This document shows, piece by piece, positions 44,589 to 52,238 of a DNA stretch of 64,000 bases (position 1 is the first letter of the stretch; every line of letters begins with the position of its first letter). Source of the DNA: Massilia sp. H6 (GTDB taxonomy: Bacteria; Pseudomonadota; Gammaproteobacteria; Burkholderiales; Burkholderiaceae_D); the NCBI RefSeq assembly GCF_024802625.1, contig NZ_CP103371.1, positions 1,426,001 through 1,490,000 on the forward strand. The letters run 5' to 3'. The position numbers and the translations under genes were made by a program. Below the pieces are notes generated by a model. The model was not told the origin of the DNA and made no database searches. It was given only the letters and a program-made list of their open reading frames with translations.

Positions 44589-46037
44589 TCAGTACCGCTC
44601 CGGCGCGATCATCTCCACATAGTCATATAGCGCCCCCAGAATGGCTTCGGCGCGCTCGTCTGCTGTCTCCGACAGCGCGTCGATTTCGCCGAACAGCTGG
44701 TCCACCGTGCGTGCGCCGCCGGCGCCGTCGAACAGGCGCGCGGCGCGGTGGTCTTCCCACTCTTGTGCTTCTTCGGCCGACAAGGTCTGTGGAAAATTGC
44801 GTGCGCGGTAGCGGAAGAACAGCTCGCCCAGGCGCTCGTCGTCGAACGACGGCCGCAGGCCGGCCAGCGCCTCGGGCTTGTCAAGGCGTAGCGACTCGAG
44901 CTTGCGGCGGTCGCCGTTGCCGACGAAGCCGCCGTACAGGTCTTCGTCGACGTCGACCGCGGTGCTCGCGGCCGGCTTCTGGAACACCTGCGCCCAGATT
45001 GCGCTCATGTTGCGCCCGCCGGCTGCCAGCGCCGCATGCGCGCGGCCGCGCTCCAGGTCGATGTCCCAGCGCGTGGCCATGGCCGGCTGCAGGGTCTTGA
45101 GGTTGCCTACCAGCATAGGCGCCTTGTTCAGGTGGACGCTCTTGATCGGCAGGCGCGTGACGCCTTCGGGCAAATCGGCGCTGCGGGTGAACATGCGCTG
45201 GCGGATGGTCTCGACATCGAGCGTGAACAGCTCGGACGGATCGTGGCGGCAATCCCATACCAGGATTTCGTTCTTGTTGGTCGGATGCTGTGCCAATGGC
45301 CAGACCAGTCCCAGGCAGCCATGCTCGACCGGGAACATGCCGGACACGTGCAGGAAAGGCTGGCGCTGCGTCGGCTCCAGGTGCAGGCCCATTTCGGCAG
45401 CGACGCGGTCCTTGCGGCGCAGTTCCAGGCAAAAGTCGAATAGCTTCGGCTGCTTTTGGCGGATGAGCCGCGCCAGCGCAATGGTCGCGCGCACATCGGA
45501 CAAGGCGTCGTGCGCCGCATCATGGACCAGCCCGTTGGCCGCGCTCAGGTGCTCAAGCCTGAAGCTTGGCTTGCCGTCGTCGCGGGTGGGCCATACGATG
45601 CCGTCCGGGCGCAGTGCATGCATCATGCGCACCACGTCCAGCAGATCCCAGCGGCCGCAGCCGTTTTGCCACTCGCGCGCGTAAGGATCGATCAGGTTGC
45701 GCCAGAACAAATGACGCGTCACTTCGTCGTCGAAGCGGATGGTGTTGTAGCCAACCCCGATGGTGCCCGGTTCGCTGAAGGCGGCCTCGATCCGGCGCGC
45801 GAATTCGTGTTCGGGCACGCCGCGCTCAAGACATTGCTGCGGCGTGATGCCGGTAATCAGGCAGGATTGCGGGTCTGGCAGGAAATCCGGCGCTGGCTGG
45901 CAATACAGCATGACCGGCTCGCCGATCTCGTTCAGGTCGGCATCGGTGCGGATCGCCGCGAACTGGGCCGGGCGGTCGCGGCGCGGGATCGCGCCGAAGG
46001 TTTCATAGTCGTGCCAGAGGAAGGTATGCGTGCTCAT
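44589..46037 (-). CDS. sbcB: exodeoxyribonuclease I
   Basis: 482 residues, normal length. 3'-5' exonuclease on single-stranded DNA, used in recombination and mismatch repair. DEDD-type sites: FLWHDYETFGAIPRRDRPAQ (Asp, Glu), GVGYNTIRFDDE (Asp), and HDALSDVRATIALARLI (His, Asp). The C-terminal ExoI-specific part ends RAEAILGALYDYVEMI. Monocistronic. Confidence 0.96.
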   Translation of the reverse strand: MSTHTFLWHDYETFGAIPRRDRPAQFAAIRTDADLNEIGEPVMLYCQPAPDFLPDPQSCLITGITPQQCLERGVPEHEFARRIEAAFSEPGTIGVGYNTIRFDDEVTRHLFWRNLIDPYAREWQNGCGRWDLLDVVRMMHALRPDGIVWPTRDDGKPSFRLEHLSAANGLVHDAAHDALSDVRATIALARLIRQKQPKLFDFCLELRRKDRVAAEMGLHLEPTQRQPFLHVSGMFPVEHGCLGLVWPLAQHPTNKNEILVWDCRHDPSELFTLDVETIRQRMFTRSADLPEGVTRLPIKSVHLNKAPMLVGNLKTLQPAMATRWDIDLERGRAHAALAAGGRNMSAIWAQVFQKPAASTAVDVDEDLYGGFVGNGDRRKLESLRLDKPEALAGLRPSFDDERLGELFFRYRARNFPQTLSAEEAQEWEDHRAARLFDGAGGARTVDQLFGEIDALSETADERAEAILGALYDYVEMIAPERY

Positions 46038-46130
46038 GTATTGTTATGGTTGCGCCGCGAGTGCGGCGGGCAGGCGCCATGGTGGCACAGAATGGGCCCG
46101 GCGTCAGCCGTTGCGGCGCGCCCCTTTGCG

Positions 46131-47105
46131 TCAGACGCTGACGCGGTCGCGCCCGGCCTGCTTGGCGCGGTAAAGGGCGGCATCGGCGGCCGCCACCAGC
46201 GCGTACTCGTCGCCGCCGCTGCCGAGCACGGCAACGCCGAAGGACCCGGTAATGTGGGGCATGGGCATGCGCATGTCGGGAAATACCATGGCCGCGCGCA
46301 GGCGCTCGGCCAGGCGTTCGGCCACCATCTCGGCCAGCCCCAGGTGGGTGTCGGGCAAGACTGCCAGCAATTCTTCGCCGCCATAGCGCACCGCGAAATC
46401 CGAGGGCCGCAGCGAATCGCGGATCACGCTGGCCGCCGCCGCCAGTGCCGCGTCGCCGGCAATATGGCCATGGGTGTCGTTGAAACGCTTGAAGTGGTCA
46501 AGGTCGATCATGATGACCGCCAGCGGGCTGCCGTCCTGGTGCGCCCGCATGGCCAGCTTGGGCAGCATTTCGTTGAGCCAGGCCCGGTTGTACAAGCCGG
46601 TCAGGGCGTCGTTGAGCGACAGCTGGCGGTAGAATTCGCCGAGTTTCTGACGCCGGCGCAATTGAGCATTGGTGGCGCGCACCCGAAAGGAAAGCAGGCG
46701 CAGCAGGTTACGCGCCAGCACGTTCGAGCGGTCGATCAGCTGCCACACCAGTTCCGGCTCGATCACCAGCAGCTCGCAGTCCTCGAGCGCGGTCATGGCG
46801 GCCAGGTTGACCGCATCGTCCAGCACCGCCTGTTCACCCACGCTTTCGCCGGGAAACACGCGGGTCAGGCCGCCTTCGCCGTCGTTGTCACTGGCGCTAT
46901 GGGAGTCGGGCGCCACTTCGAGCGTGCCCGACAGCACGATATACAGGCGCGCCCGCAAGCCATCCTCGACCCGCTGGCCTGCGGCCACCCGGATCAGCGC
47001 GCAAGGGGCGAGCGCTGCCGTGACGGCCGGGTCGTCGGCATCGCGGAACAATTGCAGGTCGCGTAAGGCGTAGCGGGATGCACCGAAGGTGCCAATCGAG
47101 TTCAC
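46131..47105 (-). CDS. cyclic-nucleotide-binding-like/GGDEF diguanylate cyclase
   Basis: 324 residues. An N-terminal cNMP_binding-type beta-barrel (about 15-130: LYIVLSGTLEVA, FPGESVGEQAVLDDAV) precedes a GGDEF domain (about 165-324) with DALTGLYNRAWL, MIDLDHFKRFNDTHGHIAGD and the active-site variant YGGEEL in place of GGEEF. The RxxD inhibitory site is not obvious. It should make cyclic di-GMP in response to a small ligand; whether the barrel binds a cyclic nucleotide cannot be told. No membrane segment. Confidence 0.9.
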   Translation of the reverse strand: MNSIGTFGASRYALRDLQLFRDADDPAVTAALAPCALIRVAAGQRVEDGLRARLYIVLSGTLEVAPDSHSASDNDGEGGLTRVFPGESVGEQAVLDDAVNLAAMTALEDCELLVIEPELVWQLIDRSNVLARNLLRLLSFRVRATNAQLRRRQKLGEFYRQLSLNDALTGLYNRAWLNEMLPKLAMRAHQDGSPLAVIMIDLDHFKRFNDTHGHIAGDAALAAAASVIRDSLRPSDFAVRYGGEELLAVLPDTHLGLAEMVAERLAERLRAAMVFPDMRMPMPHITGSFGVAVLGSGGDEYALVAAADAALYRAKQAGRDRVSV

Positions 47106-47206
47106 GGGGTCTGGTAGAAAAGGTCGTTACGACGAAGAATAATAACCCATTGCAATAGATGAGCGCGGACTGGCGTTCCAGAAACAACAGTGTTCCAATA
47201 GCAGCC

Positions 47207-48019
47207 ATGACGAATCCTTCTTCCCTGCTGGTCGACGCGCTCGGCCACGCGCACCTTCCCGCGCCCGGCGCACGCATCGTTTCGCTGGTGCCGTCGATTA
47301 CCGAGTTGCTGTGCGATCTCGGCCTGGCCGGGCAACTGGTGGGCCGTACCGGGTTCTGCATTCACCCGCGCGCCACGGTCGAGGCCATTCCCAAGATCGG
47401 TGGTACGAAAGATGTGAACATCGACAAGATCCGCAAGCTGGCACCGACCCACCTGATCGTCAATATCGACGAGAACGAAAAGCCGACGGTGGAACGGCTG
47501 GCCGAGTTCGTGCCCAATATCGTGGTCACGCACCCACTGGCGCCGCGCGACAACCTGGCGCTGGCACGGCTCATGGGCGCGATCTTCGGGCGGGAAGCTG
47601 CGGCCGACAGCTGGTGCGCCGCGTTTGAAGGGGAGTACGCGGCCCTGCGCGCGCTGGCACCATCCCCGCCGCGCACGGTGTTGTACTGCATCTGGCAGGA
47701 TCCGTGGATGAGTGTCTCCGAAGCTACCTATATCGCTGCCATGCTGGCCGAACTCGGCTGGAGCGTCCCCAAGCTCGGCGCGGCGCGCTACCCCTGCTTC
47801 GACTGGTCGGATGACCTGGTGCGCCAGCTCGACGCGGTATTGCTGTCGACCGAGCCCTACCGTTTCACGGAGGCGCATGCGGACGTCCTCGAAAAGCAGC
47901 TCGGCATTCCGGTAGTGCTGGTCGATGGGGAGATGATGTCGTGGTATGGCAGCCGCGCAGTGGCGGGCCTGCGCTATCTGCGCGAGCTCAGGGCATTGGT
48001 GGAAGGTGGTGTGGTGTGA
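47207..48019 (+). CDS. BtuF-like (helical-backbone) metal or cobalamin-binding protein without signal peptide
   Basis: 270 residues from the ATG at 47207. Periplasmic-binding-protein fold type III: ARIVSLVPSITELLCDLGLA, VGRTGFCIHP, VPKIGGTKD-like IPKIGGTKDVNIDKI, and PTHLIVNIDENEKP. Such proteins bind cobalamin or other metal complexes for ABC import. No signal peptide is visible and no transporter genes are adjacent, so an intracellular role or a missed upstream start is possible. A Trp-Tyr-rich pocket region (SWYGSRAVAGLRYLREL) ends the chain. Confidence 0.85.
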   Translation: MTNPSSLLVDALGHAHLPAPGARIVSLVPSITELLCDLGLAGQLVGRTGFCIHPRATVEAIPKIGGTKDVNIDKIRKLAPTHLIVNIDENEKPTVERLAEFVPNIVVTHPLAPRDNLALARLMGAIFGREAAADSWCAAFEGEYAALRALAPSPPRTVLYCIWQDPWMSVSEATYIAAMLAELGWSVPKLGAARYPCFDWSDDLVRQLDAVLLSTEPYRFTEAHADVLEKQLGIPVVLVDGEMMSWYGSRAVAGLRYLRELRALVEGGVV

Positions 48020-48073
48020 GACCGGCGCGGCCGGCACGCACGCCCAGGAGCCGGGCGTGCGGGTGAAGCGCAA

Positions 48074-48466
48074 TTACGAATCGGTCAGGTGCTTGTCGGA
48101 CAGCGGATCGACATCAGGCTCGTCCATTGCCAGGGCCACTGGAACGTGCTTGTTCTTGTCGGCCAGGCGGCCAAGGGCGCTGTCGAGGGCGCGGGCCAGC
48201 TTGCCGCCGGCGTTCTTGATCGACTGGTGCAGCTCCACTGCGTGCTCGTGCACGACGATCGGCTGGTAACCGCTCACGCGTGCTTCCATCATGCAGTAAT
48301 TGCCGCCGTCGGCATGCTTTTCCTTGTTCTCGTCGCTCAGGTGCACGTCGACACGGGTCACTTGCTCGCCAAAACGGCCGATCGAGCTCTGGACCACGGC
48401 TTCCACGTGCTCATCCAGGCCCTGGTGTTTCTGGATGGTGTTATCGGTATTAACGTTGATTTGCAT
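48074..48466 (-). CDS. ribosome hibernation-promoting factor (HPF/RaiA) domain protein
   Basis: 130 residues. The small beta-alpha HPF fold: MQINVNTDNTIQKHQGLDEH, then VTRVDVHLSDENKEKHADGG and a late helix ALDSALGRLADK. It lacks the C-terminal extension of long HPF, and the spacing differs from standard HPF, so it may be a stress-type paralogue. Would bind the small ribosomal subunit. Monocistronic, 127 bases behind the reductase gene on the same strand. Confidence 0.85.
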   Translation of the reverse strand: MQINVNTDNTIQKHQGLDEHVEAVVQSSIGRFGEQVTRVDVHLSDENKEKHADGGNYCMMEARVSGYQPIVVHEHAVELHQSIKNAGGKLARALDSALGRLADKNKHVPVALAMDEPDVDPLSDKHLTDS

Positions 48467-48593
48467 AAAATCGCTCCTGTTATCGTTGCAACTTCATCTT
48501 ACATGCGGCGCAGGATTTACCGCGTCCTGCTTGACACGTGGGGCCGCCCGGGCCGGTTGCAAGGGTCGCCAGTTTGCAATCTTGCCCGGTCGG

Positions 48594-49628
48594 TCAGCCT
48601 GGCGGCTGCGCCAGGTCTGCTTCGCTGGTAAAGGCATCGGCAAAGAACTCGTCTTCAGGCAGCCCGGCTTGCGCCACGTAGTCGCGCCGCGCGCAGTCCA
48701 CCATCGCCGGGGCGCCGCAGGCATACACCTGGTAGCCGGAGAGATCGGGCAGGTCTTGCATCACGGCCGCGTGCACGTAGCCGCTGCGTCCCTGCCAGGC
48801 GTCAGCGGGCAGCGCATCGGACACCACAGGCACATACCGGAAGTCGGGCAGGGTGGTTTCCCATGCGCGGCACAGTTCGTCCATGTACAGGTCTTGCGGG
48901 CGGCGGCCGCCCCAGTACAGGCGCACCGGGCGCGTGGACTTCAGGTGCATCAGGTGCTCTACCAGCGCCTTGACCGGCGCGAATCCGGTGCCCGATGCCA
49001 GCAGCACGATCGGCTTGTCTGAATCTTCGCGCAGGAAGAAGGTGCCGAGCGGACCTTCGAAGCGCAGGATGTCGCGCTCTTTCATGGCGCCGAACACGTG
49101 GTCGGTGAACAGGCCGCCAGCCAGGTGGCGGATATGCAGCTCGAGCGGGCCGGTGAACGAAGGCGCGCAGGCGATGCTGTAGGCGCGGCGCTTGCCGTCC
49201 TTGAGCAAAAATTCGACATACTGGCCGGCGCGGTAGGCCAGCGCTTCGCTGGCCGGCAGCTGCAGGGTAACGATGGCGACGTCCGGCGCCGCCTTGCGGA
49301 TGCCGGCAACCCGGGTCGGCATCTTGCGGATCGGGTAGTCGGCACTGCCGCCCACTTCACGCGCTTCGATCACCAGGTCGCCATCGGGCACGGCGCAGCA
49401 GAACAGCGACATGCCGGCGGTCTTCTCGATGTCGCTCAGCGCGCGCTGCTGGTGCGGTTTGTGGTGCAGGAATCCATCGAGCACCTTGCCCTTGCACGAG
49501 CCACAGGCGCCATTCTTGCAGCCGTAAGGCAGGCCGATGCCGGCGCGCAGGGCGGCGGAAAGGACGGTTTCTTCGGCCTCGCAGGTGAACTGGTGGCCGC
49601 TGGGCTGGACGGTAATCTGGAAGGTCAT
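48594..49628 (-). CDS. NAD(P)H-flavin reductase with plant-type [2Fe-2S] ferredoxin domain
   Basis: 344 residues. An N-terminal ferredoxin (1-90) with cluster ligands in GCKNGACGSCKGKV and a late C at LFCCAVP. Then an FAD-binding barrel with RAYSIAC and an NAD-binding domain with LLASGTGFAPVKALVEH and YACGAPAMV. In Burkholderiales this architecture is usually called CDP-6-deoxy-delta-3,4-glucoseen reductase, and sometimes phenol-hydroxylase reductase. No sugar-nucleotide or oxygenase partner is nearby, so the electron acceptor is unknown. Confidence 0.9.
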   Translation of the reverse strand: MTFQITVQPSGHQFTCEAEETVLSAALRAGIGLPYGCKNGACGSCKGKVLDGFLHHKPHQQRALSDIEKTAGMSLFCCAVPDGDLVIEAREVGGSADYPIRKMPTRVAGIRKAAPDVAIVTLQLPASEALAYRAGQYVEFLLKDGKRRAYSIACAPSFTGPLELHIRHLAGGLFTDHVFGAMKERDILRFEGPLGTFFLREDSDKPIVLLASGTGFAPVKALVEHLMHLKSTRPVRLYWGGRRPQDLYMDELCRAWETTLPDFRYVPVVSDALPADAWQGRSGYVHAAVMQDLPDLSGYQVYACGAPAMVDCARRDYVAQAGLPEDEFFADAFTSEADLAQPPG

Positions 49629-49819
49629 GCGATATCGGAGGTTGGTGCCCGCACCGGCGGACGTTGGAATGGATGAGCGGGATTGCCGAATGCGCCGAAA
49701 TCAGGTGCTGCGACAGGACGGTATTCTACACCGCGGGCATGGCGGGCGCGGCGCGTCGCTGGCGCGAGCCATGCCGCCCGCTGTGCTACATTGATGCGCC
49801 CAGAACTCGCCCTTTTTTC

Positions 49820-50761
49820 ATGACCCGGTCACCTGTATTTCACCAGCCGCGCCTGCTCATCGTCGGCTGTGGCGATGTCGGCATGCGCGTGCTGCCCCTG
49901 GTGCGCGGGCGCTGCCGCGTGTTCGCCCTTACCAGCCAGCCGCAGCGCTGCGCCGAACTGCGCGCCGCCGGTGCGATTCCCATCGTGGCAGACCTCGACC
50001 GGCCGGACACGCTGGCGCGGCTGCGCGGATTGGCCGATTGGGTGCTGCACCTGGCGCCTCCGCAGCCCGACGGCGCAGCAGACCGGCGCACGCGCCACCT
50101 GGTGGCGGCGCTCGGCAAGGTCGAGCGCATGGCCTATGTCAGTACCACCGGCGTGTACGGCGATTGCGGCGGCGAACTGGTGCATGAATCGCGCCCGGTG
50201 GCGCCCAGGAATGCGCGCGCGCAGCGCCGCGTCGATGCCGAGCGCGTGCTGCGCGCCTGGGCCCTGGTCAACGGCACCCGCCTGTCCATCCTGCGCGCGC
50301 CGGGCATCTATGCCGCCGACCGACTGCCCCTGAAACGCCTGGAACTGGGCACGCCGGCCCTGCGCCCGGAAGACGACGTGTACACCAACCACATCCACGC
50401 CGACGACCTGGCGCGCATCGCCTGGGTGGCGCTGCTGCGCGGACGTCCGGGGCGGGTGGTCAATGCGGTGGACGACACGCGCATGAAGATGGCCGATTAT
50501 TTCGATGCGGTGGCCGACGCATTTCACATGGCGCGTCCACCGCGGCTGGCGCGCGCCGAGCTGCAGCAGGTCGTCACGCCGATGCTGCTGTCGTATATGT
50601 CCGAGTCGCGCCGGCTCGACAACGCCCGCCTCAAGCGCGAACTGCGCATGCGGCTGCGCTATCCCGACGTGACGGCGGCGCTGGCCGGTTTTGCCGCCAA
50701 CAGCGCCCTGGACCGCGCGGCACCGCGCTCCGGTACAATCGCGGACCAAAAAGGACACTGA
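49820..50761 (+). CDS. NAD-dependent epimerase/dehydratase-like protein (YeeZ-like)
   Basis: 313 residues from the ATG at 49820. Rossmann start LLIVGCGDVGMRVL; VLHLAPPQP and YVSTTGVYGDCGGELVHES are typical of the YeeZ-like extended SDR subgroup. The usual Y-x-x-x-K is replaced by a region NARAQRRVDAERVL, so dehydrogenase activity is uncertain. The next gene, encoding a 76-residue protein, starts 15 bases behind the stop, so they may form an operon. Confidence 0.85.
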   Translation: MTRSPVFHQPRLLIVGCGDVGMRVLPLVRGRCRVFALTSQPQRCAELRAAGAIPIVADLDRPDTLARLRGLADWVLHLAPPQPDGAADRRTRHLVAALGKVERMAYVSTTGVYGDCGGELVHESRPVAPRNARAQRRVDAERVLRAWALVNGTRLSILRAPGIYAADRLPLKRLELGTPALRPEDDVYTNHIHADDLARIAWVALLRGRPGRVVNAVDDTRMKMADYFDAVADAFHMARPPRLARAELQQVVTPMLLSYMSESRRLDNARLKRELRMRLRYPDVTAALAGFAANSALDRAAPRSGTIADQKGH

Positions 50762-50775
50762 AGGAGTACCCAAGC

Positions 50776-51006
50776 ATGCAATACGAAGAATATCTCGACG
50801 AAGTCACCACGCTGATCGTCGAAAAATATGGCGTCACGGAAGCTGCGGCCATCAAGATCGTGGTTGTCGCGCAAGACAAGGAATTTTTCGTGCCGCACGA
50901 CCAGACGCCCGAGATGCGCAACATCGACCAGGCCCACCTCGATGCCCGCGCCTTGTTCGAGGCGAGCGGCCAGGCCAAGGTGGTTCCGGGAAAAAAGAAG
51001 AAGTGA
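50776..51006 (+). CDS. small protein of unknown function
   Basis: 76 residues. AAGGAGTACCCAAGC before the ATG is a good ribosome site. Predicted helical, with QYEEYLDEVTTLIVEKYGVT at the start and a basic tail PGKKKK. No family recognised. It is close behind the epimerase-like gene. Confidence 0.7.
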   Translation: MQYEEYLDEVTTLIVEKYGVTEAAAIKIVVVAQDKEFFVPHDQTPEMRNIDQAHLDARALFEASGQAKVVPGKKKK

Positions 51007-51148
51007 GCTGTCTACCTCGCTGCGTTGGCACCTTGGTCAAAGTAGCGAGCAGCGCTCGTTGAACGTGAACGGCCGGTATGGTTTTGCCGCCATACCAACC
51101 GTCAACGGAAAGCCAAGTTGCCAGCGTTTTAGCCAGTGCAGCGTAAGA

Positions 51149-51994
51149 TCACGCGGCTGCCAGCATTGACTTGCTTGGTGCGGAGCACCAAGCGTTCGCG
51201 GCATTGACGGCTTCGCGGGGCTTGCTGGGCGCTGAGCACCAGGCGTAGGCGGCGCTGGCGGCTTCGCGAGGCTTGCTCGGCGCGGAGCACCACGCGTAGG
51301 CGGCACTGCCGGTTTTCTGGGGTGTGCTCGGTGCTGAGCACCATGCGTAGGCGGCGCTGAGGGCATCGCGGGGCTTGCTCGGTGCGGAGCACCATGCATA
51401 CGCGGTGTCACCAGCTTCGGCTTGCTTGCTCGGTGCTGAGCACCATGCGTACGCGGTGTCACCAGCCTTGGCTTGCTTGCTCGGTGCTGAGCACCATGCG
51501 TACGCGATGTCATCAGCTTTGCGTGGCTTGCTCGGCGCGGTGCACCAAGCATTGGCAGCATTGGCGGATTCGCGAGGCTTGCTCGGCGCAGAGCACCATG
51601 CGTGCGCGGCATTGGTAGCAGGCGCGATGCCGAATTGCGCTTCGTAGATTTCGCGCATGCGCTCGCCTGCGCGCGCCTGGTCGCCAGCGTCGGCGTCGGC
51701 GCCGATACCGACGTAAGGATAATGGTGTAGGAAATAGCCGAACATAGCTTCGCAATCGACTGCGTATTTCATGGTGTCGAGAATGTGATAATGCCAGAAG
51801 GTGTCGACGTCGACGGTAGGCGAGACCTGCGCGTCGGGGAATTTCTTCATCAGGAAAAGAAAGCGGCGGTATTCCACTTCGGCTGCATCGGCCCGCAGTG
51901 CGGACCAGCCTTCACCAGATTCCACATGCATCAGTTTCATTTTGATTGGAGCGAGATCGAGTGCTTCAAAGGCTGCGAATTCATTAGTCGACAT
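51149..51994 (-). CDS. GRDP-like N-terminal domain fused to nine 17-residue Trp-Cys repeats
   Basis: 281 residues from the ATG at 51994 (AAAGGTGATAACT upstream). Residues ~1-125 resemble the glycine-rich-domain-protein-like family (DVDTFWHYHILDTMKYAVD, then EAMFGYFLHHYPYVG). Residues 128-281 are nine units of 17 residues sharing A-[HNY]-A-W-C-[ST]-A-P-S-[KT] followed by a variable KPREA-like linker. Each unit has one Trp and one Cys, so the tail carries nine cysteines; the N-terminal domain has one more. No signal peptide. The regular core-plus-linker plan resembles multi-core peptide precursors or metal-binding arrays, but no modifying enzyme is nearby. Function unknown. Confidence 0.85.
   Translation of the reverse strand: MSTNEFAAFEALDLAPIKMKLMHVESGEGWSALRADAAEVEYRRFLFLMKKFPDAQVSPTVDVDTFWHYHILDTMKYAVDCEAMFGYFLHHYPYVGIGADADAGDQARAGERMREIYEAQFGIAPATNAAHAWCSAPSKPRESANAANAWCTAPSKPRKADDIAYAWCSAPSKQAKAGDTAYAWCSAPSKQAEAGDTAYAWCSAPSKPRDALSAAYAWCSAPSTPQKTGSAAYAWCSAPSKPREAASAAYAWCSAPSKPREAVNAANAWCSAPSKSMLAAA
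51152..51613. repeat. nine 51-bp coding tandem repeats (Trp-Cys units)
   Basis: On the plus strand each unit contains GGTGCTGAGCACCA or GGCGCGGAGCACCA-like blocks. The units diverge mostly in the linker, while the WC core is kept, suggesting selection on the peptide. Confidence 0.9.
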
Positions 51995-52238
51995 AGTTAT
52001 CACCTTTTTTAGTGGAGCTGTTGTTAAGGCATTTTTCTTAATCCCTAGTATTGAAACGGTATTCCAGAAAATCCTCCTCGAGAATGTGACGCGTTTATCG
52101 GAAGCCAAGAACTGCGTCTTGACCACTGGCAGTGGAATCAATTGTCCTGCGACCGGTCAGACGCAATGTTGAGTTCGATCAACCGACAAACTGCTGTGCT
52201 AAAACGAGACAACATGTCAGCCGTATTCGCTGCATGAA

